Assembly: GCA_046304755.1 (NCBI GenBank)
Contig: JBKCDO010000253.1
Span: forward strand, 45,925-109,924
Length of the DNA: 64,000 bases
From: JAIBBG01 sp046304755
GTDB taxonomy: Bacteria; Bacteroidota; Bacteroidia; Flavobacteriales_D; Sanyastnellaceae
Reading direction: 5' to 3'
Below, in pieces: positions 24,900 through 34,992 of the stretch. Position 1 is the stretch's first letter; each line of letters opens with the position of its first letter. The notes beneath the pieces were generated by a model. That model searched no databases. It saw only the letters and a program-made list of their open reading frames with translations, and was not told where the DNA came from. Both the position numbers and the translations under genes were made by a program.

Positions 24900-27800
24900 A
24901 TGTTATCAATTAACCAAGCTTTAAAGCATTCCTCTATTGGATGGAGTTCTGCTTTTGTGTTGATTTTCTCTATCCTCACTACCAGTGTATTTGCTCAGCC
25001 GGTATTTCAAAATGTCGGTGCTGATCAGACTATTGCCTGTGGTGAGGTTTTGCCTGATTTTGATGGTGTGACCGCCGTAAGTAATTGCGAAGGTCCTGTG
25101 CAAGTGAGTTCGATTGTCTATGAATCAGGCAATCAGACGCAATCGTGTGCTGTGTCTACTGCATTTGGTCCCGGAATCGACTGGGCTGTGTGGCTTCCAT
25201 TGCTTGATGCTCCCTCGGTGGCCTGGAATTTTATCGGTGACCAGCAGTTGACTTTCTATGGGAATGGTACAGGTCGTTTGACAGGAACCATTCAAAACTC
25301 CGTCAATTCCAATTGGCAGATGACCATTGAAGTTTGGTTCGAAAACGGACGCAACTGGACCGATTGGTCTTCATTGGGTCGCGGCTATAAAAATGATCTT
25401 GGTCTTGCTGCAGCCAATTATCTCGATTGGATGTATTATGAGCTCAACCCTACATTTTCACACATGACCGGTATTGGTGCATTGGACGGTAGCGAACTCA
25501 GCCTTACGCACCTTCCCGCCAATTACTATTTCGGTTTTCAGGTTGGTGTAGCCTCCAACAATAAAAATGGAAATGATGGTATGAGCGGCTGGTTTGCTTA
25601 TTCCGGAACATTCAACGGTGAAGCAGTAACCGGTAACGGCGACGTGAATATTGATCGCTCTTGTCAGAACAATGAGCAGGAATGCGGCAGTACTGCTTTC
25701 ACAGCGGTTTATCGCGCGGAAGACGCTTGTGGAAATGTTGCTTTTGAAGAGCGAGTGATTACTATAGTTGACAATGCAGCACCTGTAATTGATGCAGTTG
25801 AAAGTCCTATCTTCATTAGCTGTAGTCAACAGACTAATATTTTCATTTCAGCGACAGATGCTTGTTCATCTGTTGAAATCACCTTTACGGATGTGGTAGA
25901 ACAAGCCGGTTGTCCCGGTCTGATTACGCGTAACTATACCGTTGCTGACGCTTGTAATAATACCTCACAGGCCAGCCAGCAAATCTACTTAGTTGAGGAA
26001 GGAACACTCGAGTTTACAGTCTTCCCTGCTGATACCATGGTGAGCTGCACGGATGCATTGACATTAAATCCTGTAATCGAATACAGTCAGGTGTGCTTCA
26101 ATACGCAGTTGACGCAATCGGAAGTGATTGAGGCCGGAAATTGTCCTGCCAACTACACCTTGATTCGCACGTATTCTCTGAGTGATGCATGCGGAAACAC
26201 GGCTTCACAGGTTTGGACAGTAAGCGTCTCTGACATGGATGCACCTCAATTTACTGCTGTCGCCGAAGATTTGGAATTGACTTGCGGTGAAGAAGCCGTC
26301 GTGAATGAGCCCACCGTGTTTGATGCATGCAGTGAAGTGACCGTAAGCTCAAGCCAGGTCACGCAGCCGTTGACGTGTGCTTACGAAGTGGTGACCACCT
26401 GGACTGCGACAGATGCATGCGGTAACAGTGCTACTGCAGAACAAACGACTACCTATATCGATGATGTTGATCCTGAATTCTCGTTTATTCCTGAATCTGT
26501 TACAATCAATTGTGGTGAACCATTCGTACTGGACACAGCTGAAGTTGCTGATGGTTGCTCTGAGGTGACCTTGGCGTGGACCGATGAGCCTTTGTACGAT
26601 TGCGCCGGCAGTTACATCCGTATCTGGAGAGCATTCGATGGCTGTGGCAATCAAGCGCTCGAATCGACTATCGTTACCTTTATCGATACGCAAGCTCCAA
26701 CGCTGGTGGGTATTCCGGAGTCGAACAATGGCTCTTGCGGAAGTCCGGATTTTGATGCCAACGTGACGGCTGTCGATAATTGTGATCAAGAGCCAACCGT
26801 TACCATTGATGTTGTGTCTGTTCCCGGCAATTGCGGAAGCATCGCAACATACATGTGGACAGCAACAGACGCCTGCGGAAACACAGCAACACAGACACGT
26901 ACTTACAACTTGACCGATGATTTGGGTCCTGATTTCGGTAGCGCCTTGGATACCGCTTATGCTATTTGCGGAGATGCTTCGTCTTTGTTGAATATTCAGG
27001 CACCGGAAGTTACAGACGCTTGCTCAGAGGTAACAAGCGTAACATTTTCCGATACAGAGACCGCTGCTGATTGCGGAAGTCTGATTGTGAGAACCTACAC
27101 GGCTACTGATGGCTGTGGTAATACGTCGTCGGCAGATCAAGTTATCGTTTTGGCAGATAATACGCCTCCTGTTTTTGTATCGACGCCTCAGGATGTGCTT
27201 GCTACATGCGGTGGTACTGATGAAAACACCGAGCTTCCGGTTGTTACGGATGATTGTTCAGAGGTGACCATCACCTACACCGATGAAGTTATTACCAGCG
27301 AAGGCTGCAGCGGAACTTTGTTGCGTCAATGGATAGCAACGGATGCTTGCGGCAATGTCGCGACTGCTCAGCAAACAATTGCCTACACAGACAATAGCGC
27401 TCCGGTGATCGTTTCTGCTCCTGAGGATCTCACGGCGAGCTGCAGTGATGTTCCTGAAGTTGATTTGACTGCTATTGTTTTTGAAGACAATTGCAGCAAT
27501 GCAACGGTGAGCGTTACTGAGAATCTCATTCCCGGTTTCTGCCCCGGTGGCTATAACATTGAGCGTATCTGGACAGTTACAGATGCGTGCGGAAACAGTG
27601 TTACCGCAACCCAGTTCGTTTATGTTGTGGATGAAGAAGCGCCTGTATTGACCGGCGTTCCGGTGGATGCTTCAATTGTGTGTGGCTCTGAACTTGAAAT
27701 CTCAGATGTAAGTGCAACGGATAACTGCACTGCCTCCGAGGATATAACGATCACCGTGGTGGATGAACTCTTGTCAGCCTCGTGTGGTAGTATTATTCAA

Positions 27801-29771
27801 CGTATATACTCGGCCTCTGATGCTTGTGGAAACACAACGAATATTGTGCAACAGATTTCATTGATTGATGATGTAGCACCTGTATTTATCTCGGTTCCGG
27901 CGGCTACTTCGATTCTTTGCGGTGATGAGTCGGGCTTGCTCGATGCTGTTGCAGCCGATGGGTGTTCGGAGGTCACGATTACTGAAGAAAGAGTTTCCAA
28001 TGGTGACTGCGCCAACAGCTTCACTCGCATTTTCACTGCTACGGATGGTTGCGGAAATTTTGTTACCGCTCAACAGCAAGTAACGGTTGAAGATGTGGAG
28101 GCACCAAGTTTTGCCGGTGTTGCTGCAACTATTACACTGAATTGCGGAGATGCGCTTCCGGCAGCTGATGTTGTCGCTGTAGATGCCTGCGGCACTGTAA
28201 CTATGTCACATGTGGACGATGCTCAAGTGACGCCTTGTGGAAGTCAAATCGTTCGCACTTACACGGCAACGGATGGTTGCGGAAACATTGCAGAGTTTGC
28301 TCAGGTGATTGAATTTATCGATGCGGTAGGGCCTGTATTTGAAAATGTTCCTGCAGATCTTTTGTTGTCATGCGGAGATGAAGCACCTGCCGTTCAATTG
28401 CCAACCGCATCAGACGCATGTTCCGGTGCAGCTGAAGTAATCTATGCTGACGTTATTGAGCCCGGTTTCTGCGCCGGTTCTTACGCCATTTCGCGCGTAT
28501 TTACGGCCAATGATAATTGTGGTAACATCAGCACTGTAACACAAACAATCTTCTTCAATGATAACGTTCCACCGGTGTTTGATGCCTTCGAAGCTCAACT
28601 TGAAGTTGGTTGCGGTGACGTGGATCAGGCTTATGCAACAGCAACGGATAACTGTGGAAGTGTTTCGGTGAGCTATGAGGATGAATTTATTCCGGGCAAC
28701 TGTGGTCTTCGCACACGCACCTACACTGCTGTTGATGCATGCGGAAACCTTGCGCAAGCAACTCAGGTTATTTCGGTCGTGGATAATGTCGCTCCTGTGT
28801 TCATTGGATTCCCTGCAAGCCAAAGCATTTCATGCAGCGATGTTGTGCCGGTAGAACAAGTGGATGTAGTCTACGCTGATAATTGTTCGGACGTAACCGT
28901 TTCATGGGTGGAGGATATCATTCAGGGTAATTGTCCAAATGCTTACACCGCTGTTCGCACCTGCACGCTAACAGATGTTTGCGGAAATACGGCAACAGAA
29001 ACCTATACGTTAGAGGTTAGCGACACAGAAGGGCCCCAAATCATTGGTGTTCCTGAAGACATCACCTTGAATTGTGGCGAAGACTTGCCTGTAGTCGATG
29101 TTTTCGTGGTGGATAATTGCACAGCGGAGCCTGTATTCACGCTCTCTGAAACGATGGAAACCATCGGATGTACCATGATTGTTACACGCCGCTGGACAGC
29201 GGAAGATGAATGCGGTAACGTAACGCAGAGTGTACAGATTGTTACCTACATCGACGAGACATTGCCAATCTTCAGCGAGTATCCTGATGATGTGATTTTG
29301 ATCTGTGGTACTGCTTTGCCGGAAGCACCGGTCATTACCGCTGTTGATGATTGTTCGGGTGAAGTAGCTGTGACATACACGGAGATTATCACTTCCTCAG
29401 ACCCATGCGCAACGGTTGAACGTTCATGGTGTGCAATCGACTGCTCCGGAAATGAGGCGTGCTTCACCCAGCTAATCATCTTCGAACAGCCACAAGCTTC
29501 CTTACTCCAGGATCAACCTGAAGTGCGTGCATGGCAGAATGCTGCCGATGAAATGCTGGTAAGCTTCACTGCGAATGCTTCCGGTCGCTGGGGGCTTGAT
29601 TTGTATGACTTAAACGGTAGAAAAGTCATCAATGTTTTTGCGGGTGATATGAAAGCCGGTGAAACACGCACGATTGCCATGGATATTGAGCAATTGATTC
29701 GCGGTGTCTATATCATGGGCTTCAGCAACGGCGAGCAGAAAGCGACGCAACGCTTGCCTATTATTCGATAA
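24900..29771 (+). CDS. T9SS-secreted giant protein with 17 HYR-like repeats and type A sorting domain
   Basis: About 1623 residues from the ATG at 24900, which directly precedes a good signal peptide (FILTTSVFAQ-type end; the in-frame ATG at 24849 adds 17 atypical residues). The first repeat is interrupted by a 150-residue beta-rich domain (WFENGRNWTDWSSLGRGYK). Then come HYR-like Ig domains of about 85 residues, each ending in a DACGN or DGCGN motif followed by a QxI strand; I count 17 such motifs. Each has paired Cys that could form disulfides. The last 75 residues are a Por-secretion tail (LDLYDLNGRKVINVF, ending RLPIIR), the type A T9SS signal. It probably is an extended stalk or adhesin at the cell surface. 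The gene is flanked by terminators on both sides, so it is its own unit. Confidence 0.9.
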   Translation: MLSINQALKHSSIGWSSAFVLIFSILTTSVFAQPVFQNVGADQTIACGEVLPDFDGVTAVSNCEGPVQVSSIVYESGNQTQSCAVSTAFGPGIDWAVWLPLLDAPSVAWNFIGDQQLTFYGNGTGRLTGTIQNSVNSNWQMTIEVWFENGRNWTDWSSLGRGYKNDLGLAAANYLDWMYYELNPTFSHMTGIGALDGSELSLTHLPANYYFGFQVGVASNNKNGNDGMSGWFAYSGTFNGEAVTGNGDVNIDRSCQNNEQECGSTAFTAVYRAEDACGNVAFEERVITIVDNAAPVIDAVESPIFISCSQQTNIFISATDACSSVEITFTDVVEQAGCPGLITRNYTVADACNNTSQASQQIYLVEEGTLEFTVFPADTMVSCTDALTLNPVIEYSQVCFNTQLTQSEVIEAGNCPANYTLIRTYSLSDACGNTASQVWTVSVSDMDAPQFTAVAEDLELTCGEEAVVNEPTVFDACSEVTVSSSQVTQPLTCAYEVVTTWTATDACGNSATAEQTTTYIDDVDPEFSFIPESVTINCGEPFVLDTAEVADGCSEVTLAWTDEPLYDCAGSYIRIWRAFDGCGNQALESTIVTFIDTQAPTLVGIPESNNGSCGSPDFDANVTAVDNCDQEPTVTIDVVSVPGNCGSIATYMWTATDACGNTATQTRTYNLTDDLGPDFGSALDTAYAICGDASSLLNIQAPEVTDACSEVTSVTFSDTETAADCGSLIVRTYTATDGCGNTSSADQVIVLADNTPPVFVSTPQDVLATCGGTDENTELPVVTDDCSEVTITYTDEVITSEGCSGTLLRQWIATDACGNVATAQQTIAYTDNSAPVIVSAPEDLTASCSDVPEVDLTAIVFEDNCSNATVSVTENLIPGFCPGGYNIERIWTVTDACGNSVTATQFVYVVDEEAPVLTGVPVDASIVCGSELEISDVSATDNCTASEDITITVVDELLSASCGSIIQRIYSASDACGNTTNIVQQISLIDDVAPVFISVPAATSILCGDESGLLDAVAADGCSEVTITEERVSNGDCANSFTRIFTATDGCGNFVTAQQQVTVEDVEAPSFAGVAATITLNCGDALPAADVVAVDACGTVTMSHVDDAQVTPCGSQIVRTYTATDGCGNIAEFAQVIEFIDAVGPVFENVPADLLLSCGDEAPAVQLPTASDACSGAAEVIYADVIEPGFCAGSYAISRVFTANDNCGNISTVTQTIFFNDNVPPVFDAFEAQLEVGCGDVDQAYATATDNCGSVSVSYEDEFIPGNCGLRTRTYTAVDACGNLAQATQVISVVDNVAPVFIGFPASQSISCSDVVPVEQVDVVYADNCSDVTVSWVEDIIQGNCPNAYTAVRTCTLTDVCGNTATETYTLEVSDTEGPQIIGVPEDITLNCGEDLPVVDVFVVDNCTAEPVFTLSETMETIGCTMIVTRRWTAEDECGNVTQSVQIVTYIDETLPIFSEYPDDVILICGTALPEAPVITAVDDCSGEVAVTYTEIITSSDPCATVERSWCAIDCSGNEACFTQLIIFEQPQASLLQDQPEVRAWQNAADEMLVSFTANASGRWGLDLYDLNGRKVINVFAGDMKAGETRTIAMDIEQLIRGVYIMGFSNGEQKATQRLPIIR

Positions 29772-29798
29772 TTCAAACGTTCATTTGATAATACAAGG

Positions 29799-29829
29799 GA
29801 CCCGCTGTAATGGCGGGTCTTTTGTTTTT
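29799..29829 (+). terminator. Rho-independent terminator after the HYR-repeat gene
   Basis: A 7-bp GC-rich stem (29799-29805 with 29813-29819) and a 7-base loop, followed by a T-rich run. The loop contains the ATG at 29810-29812 that naive gene calling would take as the priA start. Confidence 0.85.
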
Positions 29830-29869
29830 AGCCCTTTTCGGTGCCGAGCCGCTGCTTACCTTAGCCGAT

Positions 29870-32341
29870 GTGGAACGGATCACGCTTTTCGCCGATGTTG
29901 TGGTGCCACAGGCGCTGCCTGTGCCGCTAACCTATCGCGTTCCACACGATTGGAATAATCAGGTTCAGGTGGGTTTGCGTGTAGTAGTCCCTTTGGGCAA
30001 GGCCAAACTTATAACCGGAATCATCCGCGCTTTGCATGAGGTTCCTCCGTCGCATTATCAAGCCAAGTATATCGATTCGCTATTGGATGAGCATCCACTC
30101 GTTCATGAACAGCAGCTTGCGTTGTGGGATTGGATGGCAACGTATTACTGCTGTACGCTCGGCGATGTCATGAATGCCGCTATTCCTGCGGGTTTAAAGC
30201 TTTCGAGTGAAACCAAATTTGTGGCAACGGAGCGGGAAGGCGACGAGACATTGCCTGAACGCGAACAAATCATTGTACGCGCCATGCGCTCCAGGGGAAG
30301 CATGACATTAGCGGATGTAGCGGAAGTATTGGGAATAAAGACGATTCAATCTTACGTCAAGCGATTGATTGATTTAGGCTTTGTGAAAAGTGAAGAGGAA
30401 CTGCGCGAGCGTTACCGACCAAAGATGATGGATTTTATTTCGTTGTCCGGCGTCTATCGCAATAATGATGCGCTCAATCAATTGTTTACCGAACTCGAGT
30501 CACGACGCGCCCAGAAGCAGGTGGATGCCATTATGGTGTTTTTACAACTGGCCCAGTGGGATGGTCAGCGTTTGGCTCAGGTAGAGCGCGCAAAACTCGT
30601 TAAACAAGGTGTTGGTGCAGGAGTAGTTTCTGCGCTGGTGGAAAAGGGAATCTTTGAAATCGAGCGTAAGGAAGTTGGGCGATTGTCAGCGGAATGGCTT
30701 CCCACAGAATCCACGCGTTCACTGTCGGAAACCCAAGCTGCCGCGAAGAGTCAAATCATTGAACACTGGAAGCAAAAGGATATTTGTTTGCTTCATGGAG
30801 TGACCTCGAGCGGTAAGACTGAAGTTTACGCTTCTTTAATTGAGGATGTTTTGAAGGAAGGAAAGCAGGTATTGTTCTTGCTCCCTGAGATTGCATTGAC
30901 CACGCAAATCATCAATCGCTTGCGAAAGTTTTTTGGCAAACGCATAGGAGTATATCACAGTGGTTACAACGACAACGAACGCACTGAGGTGTGGAACAAA
31001 GTGCTCAGTGATATTCCGGGTGAATGCGATGTTATTCTGGGCGCTCGCAGCGCGTTATTTCTGCCGTTTAAACGTCTGGGTTTGATCATCGTGGATGAAG
31101 AACACGAACAGAGTTATAAGCAACATGATCCTGCTCCGCGGTATCAGGCCCGTGATAGTGCGCTGTGGCTAGCCGGTCGATTTAAGGCAAAAGTGTTGCT
31201 CGGTTCTGCGACTCCCGCGATTGAAACCTATTGGAATGCAGTGAATGATCGCTTCGGATTGGTGAGTATGACCGAACGCTATGGGGGTATGCAACTTCCG
31301 GAAGTAGTGTTGTGTGATATTCGAAAGGAACTGAAGGAGAAAACCATGCATCAGCAGTTCACCTCGCAGTTGTTACAGGAAATGCAGCAAGCCATTACGC
31401 GTGGCGAACAAATTATCCTCTTTCAAAATCGTCGGGGGTATTCGCCGCTATGGGAGTGTGAGAGCTGTGGTTGGGTTCCCATGTGCACGCGCTGTGATGT
31501 GAGCTTGACATATCACAAATATGCGCATCAGCTTAAGTGTCATTATTGCGGCTACACCACGGCTCCTGTTCCGGCATGTCACGCCTGCGGAAGTGTCGAT
31601 ATGAAGATGCTGGGTTTCGGAACCGAAAAAATTGAGGAGGATATTCAAGCGCACTTTCCCGATGTGCGCATTCAGCGAATGGACTTAGATACGACGCGCA
31701 GTAAATCGAGCCATCAAAAAATCATTGGTGATTTTGAAGCGGGTGTTACGCAAATTCTGGTGGGAACGCAAATGGTGACCAAGGGTTTGGATTTCGATAA
31801 TGTATCGCTTGTCGGCGTTCTCAGTGCAGATAAGATGATGAACTATCCCGATTTCCGATCGATGGAACGCAGCTTTCAAATCATGATGCAAGTAGCTGGA
31901 AGAGCCGGTCGCCGCAACAAACGAGGAAAGGTGCTCATTCAGACCTATGCTCCCGACCACTGGTTATTGGACTTAGTAGTGAAGGGAGATTACGACGCCT
32001 TCTACCGAAGAGAAGTTCAAGAACGCCATCAATTCGTTTATCCGCCGTTTGTGCGATTGATGCGTATCACGCTCAAGCACAAGGAGGATAATGTAGTCAT
32101 TCGCGCAGCGCATGAGGTGGCGAAGCTTATCGGACCTGTATTGAAGGATCGCATCCTTGGTCCCGAGCGCCCATACATTCCGCGCATCAACACCTATTTC
32201 TTGCAGCAGTTTTTGGTGCGATTGGATCGGCGTCAGGAGAGTGCTGCCATCAAGGCTACTGTTGTGCAGATGATTCGCAAGCGCCTGTCCGACGCTGAGT
32301 TCAAGCAAGTGCGCATCAGCATTGATGTTGATCCGTTATAA
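29870..32341 (+). CDS. priA: Primosomal protein N' (replication restart helicase PriA)
   Basis: About 823 residues. It has the N-terminal 3'-DNA-binding domain (ITLFADVVVPQALPVPLTYR), a winged-helix region, and a superfamily 2 helicase core with Walker A GVTSSGKTEVY and VDEEHEQSYKQ. It also has the eight-Cys zinc-binding insertion (CESCGWVPMCTRC, then CHYCG and CHACGS) and late motifs GTQMVTKGLDFDNV and QVAGRAGR. PriA reloads the replisome at stalled forks. The start is the GTG at 29870: PriA proteins begin right at this strand, whereas the upstream ATG at 29810 lies in the loop of the preceding terminator. Confidence 0.95.
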   Translation: MERITLFADVVVPQALPVPLTYRVPHDWNNQVQVGLRVVVPLGKAKLITGIIRALHEVPPSHYQAKYIDSLLDEHPLVHEQQLALWDWMATYYCCTLGDVMNAAIPAGLKLSSETKFVATEREGDETLPEREQIIVRAMRSRGSMTLADVAEVLGIKTIQSYVKRLIDLGFVKSEEELRERYRPKMMDFISLSGVYRNNDALNQLFTELESRRAQKQVDAIMVFLQLAQWDGQRLAQVERAKLVKQGVGAGVVSALVEKGIFEIERKEVGRLSAEWLPTESTRSLSETQAAAKSQIIEHWKQKDICLLHGVTSSGKTEVYASLIEDVLKEGKQVLFLLPEIALTTQIINRLRKFFGKRIGVYHSGYNDNERTEVWNKVLSDIPGECDVILGARSALFLPFKRLGLIIVDEEHEQSYKQHDPAPRYQARDSALWLAGRFKAKVLLGSATPAIETYWNAVNDRFGLVSMTERYGGMQLPEVVLCDIRKELKEKTMHQQFTSQLLQEMQQAITRGEQIILFQNRRGYSPLWECESCGWVPMCTRCDVSLTYHKYAHQLKCHYCGYTTAPVPACHACGSVDMKMLGFGTEKIEEDIQAHFPDVRIQRMDLDTTRSKSSHQKIIGDFEAGVTQILVGTQMVTKGLDFDNVSLVGVLSADKMMNYPDFRSMERSFQIMMQVAGRAGRRNKRGKVLIQTYAPDHWLLDLVVKGDYDAFYRREVQERHQFVYPPFVRLMRITLKHKEDNVVIRAAHEVAKLIGPVLKDRILGPERPYIPRINTYFLQQFLVRLDRRQESAAIKATVVQMIRKRLSDAEFKQVRISIDVDPL

Positions 32342-32370
32342 AAAAAAGCGGAGCAATGCCCCGCTTTTTT
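32342..32370. terminator. Bidirectional terminator between priA and fumC
   Basis: A stem of 10 bp (32342-32351 with 32361-32370), extended inside by GC/GC after one A.C mismatch, with A tract on one side and T tract on the other, so it can stop both convergent genes. Confidence 0.85.
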
Positions 32371-32391
32371 CTACTCTATCGATGTAAGATT

Positions 32392-33789
32392 TTATTTGAG
32401 CGTTCCCACCATGTTGGCCGGAATTACCCATTGGTCATAATCTTCAGCACTTACATGTCCAAGGCGCACAGCTTCTTCCTTCAAGGTAGTACCATTCTTG
32501 TGTGCGGCTTTTGCAATTTCTGCAGCCTTGTAGTATCCGATTTTGGTGTTCAATGCGGTCACCAGCATGAGTGATTGATCCACCAGTTGTTGAATGCGTT
32601 CGTGGTTTGGTTCAATTCCGGCAGCACAGTGGTCATTGAATGAAACGCATGCATCGCCAATGAGCTCGGCACTTTGCAGGAAGTTGTAGGCCATCATAGG
32701 CTTGAACACATTGAGCTCGTAATGACCCTGTGTTCCACCGACGGTAATGGCAACGTCATTTCCCATTACTTGGGCGCAAACCATGGTGAGTGCTTCGCAT
32801 TGCGTTGGATTCACTTTACCTGGCATGATGCTGCTGCCCGGTTCATTTTCAGGAATGAAAATTTCGCCAATACCGGAGCGCGGACCGCTGGCCATCATGC
32901 GTATGTCGTTGGCAATTTTGTTGAGCGACACAGCCAATTGCTTGAGTGCACCATGACTTTCAACGATGCCGTCGTGCGCAGCCAACGCCTCGAATTTGTT
33001 GGGCGCGCTGGTAAAAGGAAGACCGCTGAACTCAGCGATTTTTTTCGCCACGAGTTCTGAATATCCTGCAGGTGCGTTCAATCCGGTTCCAACAGCCGTT
33101 CCACCCAAGGCCAATTCACCGAGGTGAGCAAGCGTGTTATTCAGTGCGCGTAATCCGTGGTCGAGTTGTGCAACATACCCGCTGAGTTCTTGACCCAGAG
33201 TTACAGGTGTTGCATCCATCAGGTGCGTGCGACCAATCTTTACCACATTCATGAATTCGCGGCTCTTGGCGTGAAGTGTATTGCGCAATAGTGTTACGCC
33301 GGGTATCGTTTTTTTCACCACAGCTTCATAGGCCGCGATATGCATCGCCGTTGGATAAGTGTCGTTGGATGACTGCGACTTGTTCACGTCGTCATTGGCA
33401 CCGAGCAGCATTTGCGCATCACCAAGTGAGCCGCCTGCTGCAACATGTGCGCGATTGGCGATGACCTCGTTAACGTTCATGTTGCTTTGTGTGCCGCTGC
33501 CCGTTTGCCAGATAACCAATGGAAATTGGTCGTCAAGTTTGCCTGCCAAAATCTCATCGCAAACAGTACCAATGGCATCGCGTTTTTCTGAAGGTAATAC
33601 ACCCAGTTCACAGTTGGCGTGTGCTGCGGCCTTTTTCAAAATGGCAAATGCACGAATGATTTCTTTTGGCATTGATGCTTCGGGACCAATTTTGAAGTTG
33701 TTGCGGGAGCGTTCTGTTTGTGCACCCCAGTATACATGAGCGGGCACTTTTACTTCGCCCATGGTGTCTTTTTCAATTCTGAATTCCAT
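32392..33789 (-). CDS. fumC: Class II fumarate hydratase
   Basis: A 465-residue cytoplasmic fumarase that hydrates fumarate to malate in the TCA cycle. It has the superfamily signature GSSIMPGKVNPTQ, the active-site His region GRTHLMDATPVTLGQE, and the N-terminal MGEVKVPAHVYWGAQTERS. Length matches FumC. Aspartase and argininosuccinate lyase share the signature, but the N-terminal part and TGSGTQSNMNVNEV are fumarase-specific. It is convergent with priA across a shared terminator and 22 bp downstream of prfB. Confidence 0.96.
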   Translation of the reverse strand: MEFRIEKDTMGEVKVPAHVYWGAQTERSRNNFKIGPEASMPKEIIRAFAILKKAAAHANCELGVLPSEKRDAIGTVCDEILAGKLDDQFPLVIWQTGSGTQSNMNVNEVIANRAHVAAGGSLGDAQMLLGANDDVNKSQSSNDTYPTAMHIAAYEAVVKKTIPGVTLLRNTLHAKSREFMNVVKIGRTHLMDATPVTLGQELSGYVAQLDHGLRALNNTLAHLGELALGGTAVGTGLNAPAGYSELVAKKIAEFSGLPFTSAPNKFEALAAHDGIVESHGALKQLAVSLNKIANDIRMMASGPRSGIGEIFIPENEPGSSIMPGKVNPTQCEALTMVCAQVMGNDVAITVGGTQGHYELNVFKPMMAYNFLQSAELIGDACVSFNDHCAAGIEPNHERIQQLVDQSLMLVTALNTKIGYYKAAEIAKAAHKNGTTLKEEAVRLGHVSAEDYDQWVIPANMVGTLK

Positions 33790-33811
33790 GTGTGTTGAAT
33801 GGTTGTGGTTG

Positions 33812-34916
33812 TTATAGTGTTTCGGCAGCTTTCCCTTGCTGCATCAGGTATCCTTTCAAGAAATCGTCGAGGTAGCCATCCATTACGGCATCGACATCGG
33901 ATGTTTCAACGCCTGTGCGAACATCCTTAACCAGCTTATAAGGCTGCATCACATAGTTGCGAATCTGCGATCCCCATTCGATTTTCTTCTTGGTGGCTTC
34001 GATTTCACTGCGGGCAGCATTGCGTTTTTCAAGCTCCATTTCATAGAGCTGCGACTTGAGCAATTGCATTGCCTTCTCTTTGTTCTGCAGCTGAGAACGT
34101 GTTTCGGTATTGTCGATGATGATACCCGTTGGAGCGTGGCGCAGACGAACACCGGTTTCAACCTTGTTCACGTTTTGACCTCCGGCACCACCACTACGGA
34201 ACGTATCCCAGGTGATATCGGCCGGATTGATGGCTATCTCGATAGAATCATCCACTAGCGGATAGACGTAAACGCTGACAAACGATGTATGACGACGAGC
34301 ATTCGAATCAAACGGTGAAATGCGCACTAAGCGATGCACGCCGTTTTCACCTTTGAGCATACCAAAGGCAAACTCTCCGGCTATTTCCAGCGTGCATTGT
34401 TTGACACCTGCCACATCGCCTTCCTGCAGGTCAAGTTCTTTCACGGTGTAACCGTTTTTCTGCGCCCACATCACATACATACGCATGAGCATTCCCGCCC
34501 AATCACAACTCTCGGTACCACCTGCACCTGCAGTGATTTGAAGAACGGCATGAAGCCCATCCTCCTCTGCACTGAGCATGTTTTTGAATTCGAGGTCTTC
34601 GATTTTGGTCGAGGCGATTTTGAACTGTTGTTCCAATTCCTCTTCTGTGGCGGCTTGTTCTTTGAAAAAATCAAACAGCACAGCGAGATCATCTACCGCG
34701 TCTGCGCAGCCTTTGAAGGCATCTGTCCATATTTTTTTGTTGCGGATTTGACGCATGACCTGTTCGGCTTTTTTTGCGTCATTCCAGAAGTCGGGATCTT
34801 GTGTGAGCTTCTCGTCCTCTTTGATTTGAAGTAGTTTTACTTCGACGTCAAAGGTACCTCCCGAGCGCGTCCACGCGCTCTTTCAGCTCACTGATAGCAT
34901 CGCTAGTAATTGCCAT
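33812..34916 (-). CDS. prfB: Peptide chain release factor 2, with programmed +1 frameshift
   Basis: RF2 ends translation at UGA and UAA codons. The product is about 367 residues once the frameshift is included. Codons 1-22 run from the ATG at 34916 to CTT at 34851-34853. The next in-frame codon is TGA (34848-34850); skipping one base continues in the +1 frame from GAC at 34849 to the stop at 33812. Both hallmarks are present: SPF (about residues 200-202), the UGA-reading tripeptide, and GGQ (about 245-247), the catalytic motif. The frame that starts at 34756 alone would miss the N-terminal 53 residues. The gene is not broken: the site is the conserved autoregulatory signal of RF2. Confidence 0.95.
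34847..34862 (-). promoter_or_regulatory. prfB programmed +1 frameshift site
   Basis: On the minus strand it reads GGGAGG TAC CTT TGA C: an internal Shine-Dalgarno-like sequence, three bases, the slippery CTT, then the UGA stop read by RF2 itself. The spacing of three bases between the purine run and CTT is the same as in the E. coli element. Low RF2 makes ribosomes pause at UGA and shift, raising RF2. Confidence 0.93.
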
Positions 34917-34992
34917 AATGATTAATCACTGATTTTGTTATTGCGGCCGCGAAGGTAGTTATCTTTACCCGTCTACTTCAATCAAAATCACC

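Noticed and set aside
33812..34756. prfB as a truncated gene or pseudogene lacking its N-terminus
   Set aside because: The missing part is present upstream in another frame and is joined by the standard RF2 +1 frameshift site.
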